From Akkermansiaceae bacterium (GTDB taxonomy: Bacteria; Verrucomicrobiota; Verrucomicrobiia; Verrucomicrobiales; Akkermansiaceae), in the NCBI GenBank assembly GCA_018676385.1, contig JABHEX010000049.1, forward strand, positions 1-9,273: a DNA stretch of 9,273 nucleotides, given 5' to 3'. The translations under genes were made by a program, and so were the position numbers. Shown piece by piece: positions 1-6,655 of this stretch. A model generated the notes under the pieces. The model was not told where the DNA came from. It saw nothing but the letters and a program-made list of their open reading frames with translations, and did not search any database. Positions within the stretch are counted from its first letter, which is position 1. Each line of letters starts with the position of its first letter.

Positions 1-440
1 GCTGTGGTCAGGTTTCGAGTGAATCCTGCCAGTCCTGAGGCGCAAAATTTACAGCCGTATGCGCAACCCACTTGGGAGGAGACACAGATGGTTTTTCGTG
101 AGGATTGTCGACCATTCAGGCCTTTTGAGGCGGGAATAAAGACAGTTTCGACATAACGGCCGTCGTGGAGCCTGAACAAAAACTTGCGGGTGGTATCTTT
201 GGAGCCCTTTGTTTCCACGTGTTGGAGGTTATTGATGTGGAACTCCGCCGTCATTTTATCACGTAATTCTGCTGGCAGGTTCAGCATTTCCTTGATGCCA
301 CTGACGCGCTGCTTGTAGATCCATTCGAGGATCTGTTTGACGCGGTAGGGTTTTTCCCCTGCAGCAGTCACATATTGCTCAAGGTCTTCTTGGGAAAAAC
401 CGAGCAGTGAAGTGGTGGTGATCTCTGTGATACTGGGCAC
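1..440 (-). CDS. rlmN: RlmN, dual-specificity 23S rRNA/tRNA adenine-C2 methyltransferase (radical SAM), N-terminal part, cut by window edge
   Basis: Family role: a cytoplasmic radical-SAM enzyme that methylates C2 of A2503 in 23S rRNA and A37 in some tRNAs. My translation gives 146 codons plus 2 bases before the edge, about 40% of the usual 350-380 residues. Residues 1-100 form the N-terminal accessory region, with the typical YRVKQILEWIY at 32-42 and VETVFIP at 97-103. The radical-SAM cluster motif CxxxCxxC follows as C126, C130 and C133 inside ICVSSQVGCAYGCKFCASG, then GFTRNLT at 139-145, which is diagnostic for RlmN rather than Cfr-like or other radical-SAM proteins. The start is GTG at 440: a TAA lies in frame 18 bases upstream and no ATG is available. 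The gene begins 34 bases after the cupredoxin gene on the same strand and is probably cotranscribed with it. The C-terminal catalytic Cys is outside the window. Confidence 0.95.
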   Translation of the reverse strand, partial: MPSITEITTTSLLGFSQEDLEQYVTAAGEKPYRVKQILEWIYKQRVSGIKEMLNLPAELRDKMTAEFHINNLQHVETKGSKDTTRKFLFRLHDGRYVETVFIPASKGLNGRQSSRKTICVSSQVGCAYGCKFCASGLAGFTRNLTT

Positions 441-474
441 GCCTGGTTTTTAGCACGGATTTCCAAAAAGGCAC

Positions 475-1065
475 CTATTTTGCTTTGGGTTTATTTTTTT
501 CAGGCGTTATAAAAACGGCCTTTTTGAGATCTTTTTTGATTTTGAGGAAAATTCTGTGCCCGTTGGCTGAGTGGGTGGGGAAGCCACAGGCGAATGAGAA
601 CTCGCCTGATTCATCTGGGGTGAACTCAAATTTTTCAACTTTACTAGTGGTGCCTAGGGTATTCGGCTTTGGTGTGGTGGCACCATCAAAGTAGGGGGTG
701 TCGCCCAGGTTTATCTTGCGCTCAGCGATGTCAGCCTCCACGACCATCACACTGTGGGGTACGTCACTGTTGTTGCAAAAAGTGACCTTAACTTTCCATC
801 CGAAAGGGATTTCGTAGCCGCCCTCGCTTTTGGAAAGACCATTGAAGTTCATGCCATAGTTTGACTTGTCAAAAGTAGCGATGATAAAGACTTCAGCGAT
901 TTTTTTCTCTGGATCCTGTCTGAGGAATATAGGATTTTTGATCTCGCCTTTAGGGATTACGTTACAACAGCGACTGGCTGGTTTGTTCTCTATTTTGGTG
1001 TGCTCATTGGCAGAAATAGAAGCAAAGGGGGCCATTGAAATTATTACGATCGTCTTGAGATTCAT
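475..1065 (-). CDS. Secreted cupredoxin, sulfocyanin-like type-1 copper protein with His in place of the axial Met
   Basis: A 196-residue small blue copper protein, expected to carry electrons in the periplasm. Residues 1-19 (MNLKTIVIISMAPFASISA) are a signal peptide with likely cleavage after Ala19. The cupredoxin fold is shown by CNNSDVPHSVMVVE (97-110; copper ligand His104) and, after the FEFTPDESGEF strand (147-157), CGFPTHSANGH (160-170; ligands Cys160 and His165). This spacing (C-x4-H-x4-ligand) and the CG-x-P-x-H wording match sulfocyanins, but the last ligand position is His170, not Met. Adjacent Cys33 and Cys34 near the mature N-terminus and Cys97 are extra cysteines. A GTG at 1101 would add 12 residues, but it lies inside the terminator hairpin and would spoil the signal peptide, so ATG 1065 is chosen. 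The tail is Lys-rich. The gene follows the PQQ-type dehydrogenase gene, which suggests, but does not prove, that it accepts electrons from that enzyme. The cupredoxin call is firm; the partner is inferred. Confidence 0.82.
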   Translation of the reverse strand: MNLKTIVIISMAPFASISANEHTKIENKPASRCCNVIPKGEIKNPIFLRQDPEKKIAEVFIIATFDKSNYGMNFNGLSKSEGGYEIPFGWKVKVTFCNNSDVPHSVMVVEADIAERKINLGDTPYFDGATTPKPNTLGTTSKVEKFEFTPDESGEFSFACGFPTHSANGHRIFLKIKKDLKKAVFITPEKNKPKAK

Positions 1066-1085
1066 GATTGATTTGATATGTGGGT

Positions 1086-1125
1086 AAAAAGAATCACGCA
1101 CTCCGCATTCGCGGCATGCGTGATT
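1086..1125 (-). terminator. Rho-independent terminator after the PQQ-type dehydrogenase gene
   Basis: Read on the minus strand, the arms AATCACGCA and TGCGTGATT form 9 perfect base pairs. Inside, after a 2x2 internal loop (TG opposite AG), CCGC and GCGG add 4 pairs capped by a GAAT tetraloop. The sequence CTTTTTA follows directly. The hairpin starts 17 bases after the dehydrogenase stop codon. There is no T-run on the other side, so it should act only on the minus strand. It lies 20 bases before the cupredoxin ATG, and I see no convincing promoter between the two, so it may be a partial terminator that lowers expression of cupredoxin and rlmN. Confidence 0.75.
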
Positions 1126-1142
1126 TGAAATTGCCTTGGTTA

Positions 1143-2516
1143 TTATTTTTTATCAAGCGGGATTGTTTCAGCCCCTTTGGGTATTTTATCGGCTTCGACC
1201 ATCATCCAAAGTGCGCCACGTGCGTTATCGGCTGGCTTGACTGGGCCGCCGTAGTTCGCATGTGCGGTGGTCATGTAGATGGTTCCATCTTCGTCAGCAC
1301 CAGAACCTGTCGGCATAAGCGAAGTATTAAGAAGCTCCTCCATGGCCCACTTGCCACCGGATGTATGTTGCATACCCCAGACTTTTCCAGAACCCCAATC
1401 AGCGACAAAATAAGTGCCGTCAAGCGATGCATATTTGGTGCCACGATAGATACCGAGTCCAGTCACACAGATGCCTTCGCCGGCGTGGGTGTATTCGCCG
1501 ATGGGTAACACGCCTACCTGCGGCGCATTCTTCAGGCTAGCGGGAAATGGCTGGGTGCCGCACATGAACTTCCAACCGTAGTTCTCGCCACCCTTTGAAT
1601 CTGCAGGTTGGAAATTAATTTCCTCCCAGTGGTTTTGGCCGACATCTGCAATGTAGAAGTCACCTGTTTTTTTATCAAAGTGCATTTTCCATGGGTTACG
1701 GATGCCGTATGCCCAGATTTCGGGACGAGCGTTTGGATGGATTTTTGCAAATGCTTCTTCGGTTACACCGAAGAGCACCATCAGTGTCTTGGGAGTGACA
1801 AATGGGTTATCCTTTGGGATCCCGTAGGCGCGATCAGGAGTGGAGGTATTCACATCGATGCGCAGAACTTTAGCAAGCAGGGTGCTAAGATCTTGTCCTG
1901 CACCTAGGACGTCACCTTCCCAGCCGCCGTCACCAGAGCCGATGTAGAGGTATCCGTCGGGACCAAATACGAGTTCGCCGCCGTTGTGGTTTGCGTAGGG
2001 TTGCTCGATTTGCATAATGACGCGTGCTGTCTTGGGGTCGGCCTTGTCTGGATTGTTTTTGTTGACCTTGTATTCGACAATAAAAGAGTCGCCGTTGAAC
2101 CACATGTCTGAGTAATGAACGTAGAATTTGCCGTTCTCCTTAAATTTGGGGTGAAACTCGATATCGTAAAGACCTTGCTCAAGAAACGAGCTCACAGTGG
2201 TATCGGAGATGTCGAGAAAAGGACGCTTGAGAATCTTGCCATCCTTCAAAATCTTGACGACGCCTTGGCGTTCGCAGATAAACATACGGCCTGTGCCGTC
2301 GTTAGCTGAAGTTACGTTAATCGGATCAATCAGATCGCCAGCCACCTTGACCATTCCGATCTTGACGGGTTTGGGGAGCTTTGTATTTCCAGGTTGGGCT
2401 ACGTTCTCTTTTTTGGATGGCACCATGGTGTTGGTGGCTTGAGCGGCGATAGGGGTGATACTCAGGGCAAGGCCCAGAGTGGCAGCACTCGCGTATTGGA
2501 TGGTTGTTGTTTTCAT
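1143..2516 (-). CDS. Secreted PQQ-dependent sugar dehydrogenase (glucose/sorbosone dehydrogenase family, soluble beta-propeller)
   Basis: 457 residues. A signal peptide (about 1-27, ending PIAAQA) points to export to the periplasm. After a Lys/Pro-rich linker, residues 59-440 form the GSDH six-bladed beta-propeller. Landmarks are MFICERQGVVKIL (78-90), FLEQGLYDIEFHPKF (111-125), NHNGGELVFGPDGYLYIGSGDGG (176-198) with His177 at the place of the catalytic base of soluble glucose dehydrogenase, RPEIWAYGIRNPW (264-276) with Arg273 in the cofactor-contact motif, and DVGQNHWEEIN (291-301). Family members oxidise sugars, sugar aldehydes or related alcohols using PQQ; the real substrate cannot be told from sequence, and many members are not proven enzymes. 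The gene starts 15 bases after the transporter gene on the same strand, so the two are almost surely cotranscribed; a terminator follows, then a cupredoxin gene that could supply an electron acceptor. No PQQ synthesis genes are in the window. ATG 2516 is the only start that gives a signal peptide. Confidence 0.88.
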   Translation of the reverse strand: MKTTTIQYASAATLGLALSITPIAAQATNTMVPSKKENVAQPGNTKLPKPVKIGMVKVAGDLIDPINVTSANDGTGRMFICERQGVVKILKDGKILKRPFLDISDTTVSSFLEQGLYDIEFHPKFKENGKFYVHYSDMWFNGDSFIVEYKVNKNNPDKADPKTARVIMQIEQPYANHNGGELVFGPDGYLYIGSGDGGWEGDVLGAGQDLSTLLAKVLRIDVNTSTPDRAYGIPKDNPFVTPKTLMVLFGVTEEAFAKIHPNARPEIWAYGIRNPWKMHFDKKTGDFYIADVGQNHWEEINFQPADSKGGENYGWKFMCGTQPFPASLKNAPQVGVLPIGEYTHAGEGICVTGLGIYRGTKYASLDGTYFVADWGSGKVWGMQHTSGGKWAMEELLNTSLMPTGSGADEDGTIYMTTAHANYGGPVKPADNARGALWMMVEADKIPKGAETIPLDKK

Positions 2517-2531
2517 GATGTGTATGGTTTG

Positions 2532-4226
2532 TTAGGGTTGGATGTGATGTTTAGGGTTTACGGGTTTAATTAAAATGTTGGCAACGAAGCCAATTACTAA
2601 AAGGCCTGCCATAGTATACATGGTGGTGTTGTAGAGGCTGGGTGTCGGGTCGATAGTTCCCTCTGGTGCGATTTCCATAAGCTTCTGTACGGTGACCGTT
2701 TTGGCCGTTACCAGCTCATCAAGTTTTTCCAGAGGCGCACCAAATTTCCCGGCGAATTTTTCTTTATCGATCTTTGGTGCCAGATTGTTAATGGCATTGG
2801 AAATGGAGGCCTCACGTAGCTTGGCAATTGCGACTGGGCCAAGTACACCAGCGATGCTCCATGCGGTTAGTAGCCTGCCGTGGATAGCACCGACGAATTT
2901 AGAGCCAAACATGTCAGCTAAATACGCTGGGATAGTAGCGAAGCCGCCACCATACATGGTGAAGATAATCATAGTGGCGGCGTAGAATGTTATAAACGAA
3001 GTTGAGATAGTGCTTGCGCCTGCGTTTGCGGCAGCCCATGGGATGGAGAGGTAGAGACAGCAGCCTAACACAAAAAAGATTGTGTAAGTTGACTTGCGGC
3101 CAATCCAATCGGAGATACTTGCCCAAAAAAACCGACCCACCATGTTGAAGACGGAAATCATCAGTACGTAGTTTGCAAAAAAGAATCCTTCTTTGGCTTC
3201 TGGCGATAGCTGGGATCCGAAAATTTCTCCGATCATCGTTTTTGCAACACCAATGACCCCGATGCCTGCCGTGACATTCATACAGAGAACAATCCAAAGA
3301 AATATGAACTGCGGAGTTTTCATTGCAGTAGAAATCCCAACATCATTTTGAGTAATCATTTTTTTCTGAGAGGAGGCCTCGGGTGGCGTCCAGCCGTTTG
3401 GTTTCCAGTCATCGGCAGGTACGCGATAGGCAAAAGAGGCAATTAGCATTACCACGAGGTAGATTAAACCTAAAACGAGAAATGTTGTAGCGGCGCCTGT
3501 GTTACCTGTGCCAACAGCATAAACCCCTGCGCTCATGCTATCACCAAACTGGGATATATCTGTAGCGGAGGCGACGATTACCTCTTGTTTGCCAGCTGCG
3601 GTTTCGACGAAGCGCACGCCATTCTCGGTAATCATATTGAGATCGCCAGTTTGACCGAGAAACTCTGGTTCTTTACTGAATTTTTGTAAAAGCCAGCGCT
3701 TGAGTGGTGCTCCAATCATTGCTCCGCCACCAAATCCCATGATGGCCAATCCAGTAGCGAGACCGCGACGATCCGGAAACCATTTGATTAGCGTGCTAAC
3801 GGGTGAGACGTATCCGAGTCCCAGACCGCAGCCACCGAAGACTCCGTAGCCTAGATAGAGAAGCGGCAAGCTGTGCATCTTGATGCCTAGGTATCCAATT
3901 AGGAAGCCACCACCCCATAATAGCGCAGCGGTGAAACCGACGCAGCGTGGGCCGACTTTTTCAAGCCATCTGCCAGCGACGGCAGCAGCGAGCCCAAGGA
4001 AAACGATTGCGATACTAAAAATCCAGACGATATGGCCGAATTGCCAGTCGCCAGCGGCCTGACCTACGACCCCAATTTCTTTAGAGAGCGGGGCATTAAA
4101 AACGCTCCATGCATAAACAGAACCGATGCAAAGATGAATGGCGATTGATGCTGGAGGGACCAACCAGCGGTTAAAGCTGGGTTTGGCTATGATGGCCTCT
4201 TTGAGTAAAAACTTGGGGATAGACAT
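2532..4226 (-). CDS. OFA-family major facilitator transporter (oxalate/formate antiporter-like; probably moves a small carboxylate)
   Basis: 564 residues, a 12-segment inner-membrane MFS carrier. The OFA group is recognised by PPASIAIHLCIGSVYAWSVF (24-43) in the first membrane segment, GCGLGLGYVSPVSTLIKWFPDRRG (132-155) and AIHGRLLTAWSIAGVLGP (447-464). MFS loop motifs appear at GRWLEKVGPR (85-94) and SDWIGRKST (372-380). Known OFA members carry oxalate/formate or lactate and other monocarboxylates; the substrate here is unknown. It is about 130 residues longer than typical 400-430 residue members. The excess lies mainly in hydrophilic stretches around 178-243, between segments 5 and 6, and 470-532, between segments 11 and 12, both predicted periplasmic. 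The gene is first in the minus-strand cluster, 15 bases before the PQQ-type dehydrogenase, suggesting import or export of that enzyme's acid product or of its fuel. No Shine-Dalgarno precedes ATG 4226. Confidence 0.88.
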   Translation of the reverse strand: MSIPKFLLKEAIIAKPSFNRWLVPPASIAIHLCIGSVYAWSVFNAPLSKEIGVVGQAAGDWQFGHIVWIFSIAIVFLGLAAAVAGRWLEKVGPRCVGFTAALLWGGGFLIGYLGIKMHSLPLLYLGYGVFGGCGLGLGYVSPVSTLIKWFPDRRGLATGLAIMGFGGGAMIGAPLKRWLLQKFSKEPEFLGQTGDLNMITENGVRFVETAAGKQEVIVASATDISQFGDSMSAGVYAVGTGNTGAATTFLVLGLIYLVVMLIASFAYRVPADDWKPNGWTPPEASSQKKMITQNDVGISTAMKTPQFIFLWIVLCMNVTAGIGVIGVAKTMIGEIFGSQLSPEAKEGFFFANYVLMISVFNMVGRFFWASISDWIGRKSTYTIFFVLGCCLYLSIPWAAANAGASTISTSFITFYAATMIIFTMYGGGFATIPAYLADMFGSKFVGAIHGRLLTAWSIAGVLGPVAIAKLREASISNAINNLAPKIDKEKFAGKFGAPLEKLDELVTAKTVTVQKLMEIAPEGTIDPTPSLYNTTMYTMAGLLVIGFVANILIKPVNPKHHIQP

Positions 4227-4392
4227 GGTGTGGGGGAGCGGGAACTGCTATATCTCTTTACGTTGTGGAAAATATCAGAGTAATACAAGCGGTTAATTTT
4301 TAATTAGATGACAGAAACCAGAACGAAACGAGCTTGATTCAAACTGGCAATGGGTAAAGCTGTGGAACACAATTTTTAACACAATAAAAACC
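4227..4392. promoter_or_regulatory. Divergent intergenic region between the OFA transporter and cysK; expected to hold both promoters
   Basis: This 166-base gap lies between two divergent transcription units, so it must carry or overlap their promoters. I could not pick a -35/-10 pair with a good score on either strand. Visible structure: a small AT palindrome TAATTTTTAATTA (near 4293-4306), and an 8-base direct repeat AACACAAT at 4366-4373 and 4378-4385 just before the cysK start. Neither start codon has a Shine-Dalgarno sequence. I see no riboswitch fold such as an SAM box. Confidence 0.45.
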
Positions 4393-5358
4393 ATGAGTAA
4401 TATCGCCAATAACCTTGTAGAAACCGTCGGGAATACCCCACTTATCAAACTCAACAGTGTCACCAAAGGTCTAGATGCCGAAGTGCTTGTTAAAGCTGAG
4501 TTTTTCAACCCTGTTTTCAGTGTAAAAGATCGTATAGGTCGTTCTATGATCGAAGCTGCTGAGAAAGATGGACAACTAAAACCCGGCGGCACGATTATCG
4601 AGCCTACATCTGGGAATACTGGTATAGCCCTTGCGTTTGTAGCCCGAGCGAAGGGTTATCGCTGTATTTTGACAATGCCTGAAACCATGTCGATGGAGCG
4701 TCGAGTTTTGCTTCGTATGTTAGGAGCTGAAATCGTTCTGACGCCAGGAGCGAAGGGTATGGGTGGAGCTATTGCCAAGGCGAAGCAGCTCGTCGAAGAG
4801 GCGGGTGCAGGTGCATTTGGTCCCAGCCAATTTGATAACCCGGCAAACCCTGAGGCGCACAGGCTGACAACCGCTGAGGAGATATGGAACGATACCGATG
4901 GTAAAATAGATGCTTTTGTTGCTGGTGTTGGTACGGGCGGCACTATTACGGGAGTCTCTGAGGTGCTTAAGTCACGATGTGAAATGAAAGCCATTGCTGT
5001 GGAGCCAGCTGATAGTCCGGTGATTTCCGGTGGCGAGCCCGGGCCACACAAGATTCAGGGAATTGGTGCTGGTTTTATCCCAGGAAACCTCAATAGGGAT
5101 ATCATTGATGAAGTTGTTTGCGTAAGTAACGATGACGCATTTTCCATGGCTCAAAAAGTGGCGCAAAACGAGGGTATCCCTGTGGGCATTTCTAGTGGTG
5201 CTAACATCTGGGCTGCCATTGAAATTGCCAAGCGTCCAGAATTTGCGGGTAAACGGATCGTGACGGTGGCTTGCAGTAGCACGGAACGTTACCTTTCGAC
5301 GCCCCTTGCCGAAAAGGTTAAGGACGAGGTCAGTAATCTTGAAGTATCAGAAATTTAA
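4393..5358 (+). CDS. cysK: Cysteine synthase A (O-acetylserine sulfhydrylase)
   Basis: Cytoplasmic PLP enzyme that makes L-cysteine and acetate from O-acetylserine and sulfide, the last step of sulfur assimilation. At 321 residues it has the full family length. It opens with the family start NLVETVGNTPLIKLN (7-21). The Schiff-base lysine is Lys45 in SVKDR. PTSGNTG (71-77) binds the substrate carboxylate, GVGTGGT (178-184) holds the PLP phosphate, IQGIGAGFIP (221-230) is the family motif and GISSGA (265-270) contacts the pyridine ring. The segment ACSSTERYLST (293-303) differs from the usual LPSxGERYLST, but the ERYLST core is kept. ATG 4393 is supported by the full N-terminal alignment. It leads a tight plus-strand group with proA 13 bases downstream. 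It lacks the extra domains of cystathionine beta-synthase; a CysM-type isoform is less likely given the motif wording. Confidence 0.95.
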   Translation: MSNIANNLVETVGNTPLIKLNSVTKGLDAEVLVKAEFFNPVFSVKDRIGRSMIEAAEKDGQLKPGGTIIEPTSGNTGIALAFVARAKGYRCILTMPETMSMERRVLLRMLGAEIVLTPGAKGMGGAIAKAKQLVEEAGAGAFGPSQFDNPANPEAHRLTTAEEIWNDTDGKIDAFVAGVGTGGTITGVSEVLKSRCEMKAIAVEPADSPVISGGEPGPHKIQGIGAGFIPGNLNRDIIDEVVCVSNDDAFSMAQKVAQNEGIPVGISSGANIWAAIEIAKRPEFAGKRIVTVACSSTERYLSTPLAEKVKDEVSNLEVSEI

Positions 5359-5371
5359 CGTAATTAAGCTT

Positions 5372-6655
5372 GTGGATTCTCAGGGAATTAAAGACGTGAT
5401 TCATGGCATGGGAGCTCGTGCCCGCGCTGCTGCCCATGCCTTGGCCGTGCTTGATACGGAGAAGAAAAACAACATCCTTCGGGCTATGGCTGATGGGCTG
5501 CGGGTGCAAGCGGCAAGCATTATAAAAGCCAATGCTAAGGACATAATTGCAGGTGAGGAGAATGATTTGTCGCCGGCTATGTTAGATCGCCTTCGGCTGG
5601 ATGATGCAAGGCTTGAAGCAATAGCAGTGGGTATTGAGGAAGTTGCCGATTTGCCTGATCCAATCGGAGAGGTGATGGATGCGTGGACTCGTCCCAATGA
5701 TATCAGTATACAGCAAGTTCGGGTGCCTATTGGAGTGATTGGAATTATATACGAAAGCCGTCCTAATGTTACCAGTGATGCTGCAGTTTTATGTTTAAAG
5801 TCTGGTAATGCGACTATTTTGCGCGGTGGATCCGAAGCAATTCATTCTAATAAAGCGATAGCGCATGCACTTCAGTCAGGTGGTCATGTGGCAGGTCTTC
5901 CCGATGATGCTATTCAGCTGATCCCATTCACCGATCGCGAGAGCGTTAGTGTGATGGCGGGCATGGATCGATGGCTTGATGTGATTATTCCGCGTGGTGG
6001 TAAAGGGCTAATAGAGACGGTTATTTCTCGGGCGCGCATGCCGGTGATCAAGCACTATGATGGGATTTGTCATACTTATGTTGATAGGGGAGCTGATATC
6101 GACATGGCAGTAGCCATAGCTGACGATGCGAAGACTCATAAGCCCGGTGTATGTAATGCCATGGAAACCTTGTTAGTGCATAACAAGATAGCTAATGATT
6201 TCTTACCCAGAATCGCCACGGTTTTTACTGACAAGGGGGTGGAAATGCGTGGCGACTCTAAAACGCAGGAAATTCTTGGTGATGCCGTTGTGGTAGCATC
6301 CGATGATGATTGGGATACAGAATATCTTGATCTCATCGTCGCGATCAAGGTGGTTAGTGGCATGACCGAAGCTGTTGATCATATCAATTGTCACAGTTCA
6401 AGGCATTCTGAGTGTATCGTTACAGATAATTCTGCTCGCGCTGAGAGTTTCATAACGCGAGTTGATAGTGCTTGTGTATTTCATAACGCCTCGACGCGCT
6501 TTAGTGATGGTGGTGAGTTTGGCTTTGGTGCGGAGATAGGCATCTCAACTGACAAATTGCATGCACGTGGTCCAATGGCGCTGCGTGAGTTGACGTCATA
6601 TCAGTATCGTATTCGTGGTAATGGCCAAATAAGATCACTGCACGCAACGACCTAA
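5372..6655 (+). CDS. proA: Glutamate-5-semialdehyde dehydrogenase (gamma-glutamyl phosphate reductase)
   Basis: Second step of proline synthesis: NADPH-dependent reduction of gamma-glutamyl phosphate to glutamate semialdehyde in the cytoplasm. Aldehyde-dehydrogenase fold, 427 residues from the start used here. Motifs: VRVPIGVIGIIYESRPNV (116-133), CLKSGNATILRGGSEA (141-156), IIPRGGKGLI (205-214), catalytic Cys261 in KPGVCNAMETLLVH (257-270), HSSRHSECIVT (341-351) and NASTRFSDGGEFGFGAEIG (372-390). The C-terminus ends in the usual LTSYQYRIRGNGQIR. The start is uncertain. GTG 5372 gives an N-terminal helix leading into MGARARAAAHALA; GTG 5396 has AGGGA nine bases upstream and gives 419 residues, near the usual 417; ATG 5408 gives 415. 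A TTG at 5306 would overlap cysK by 53 bases and is unlikely. The stop codon abuts the next gene's ATG. proB is not in the window. Confidence 0.94.
   Translation: MDSQGIKDVIHGMGARARAAAHALAVLDTEKKNNILRAMADGLRVQAASIIKANAKDIIAGEENDLSPAMLDRLRLDDARLEAIAVGIEEVADLPDPIGEVMDAWTRPNDISIQQVRVPIGVIGIIYESRPNVTSDAAVLCLKSGNATILRGGSEAIHSNKAIAHALQSGGHVAGLPDDAIQLIPFTDRESVSVMAGMDRWLDVIIPRGGKGLIETVISRARMPVIKHYDGICHTYVDRGADIDMAVAIADDAKTHKPGVCNAMETLLVHNKIANDFLPRIATVFTDKGVEMRGDSKTQEILGDAVVVASDDDWDTEYLDLIVAIKVVSGMTEAVDHINCHSSRHSECIVTDNSARAESFITRVDSACVFHNASTRFSDGGEFGFGAEIGISTDKLHARGPMALRELTSYQYRIRGNGQIRSLHATT

Noticed and set aside
1066..1101. Extended cupredoxin reading frame from GTG 1101
   Set aside because: The extension lies in the terminator hairpin and T-tract and pushes the signal peptide inward; ATG 1065 gives a normal signal peptide.
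1080..1508. 142-codon plus-strand frame opposite the dehydrogenase gene
   Set aside because: Antisense shadow of a well-supported gene, with no family motif and an unlikely composition; other overlapping frames within cysK, proA and the transporter gene were dropped for the same reason.
5306..5371. proA start at TTG 5306, overlapping cysK
   Set aside because: This requires a 53-base overlap and 22 extra basic residues not found in ProA; later GTG or ATG starts match family length.
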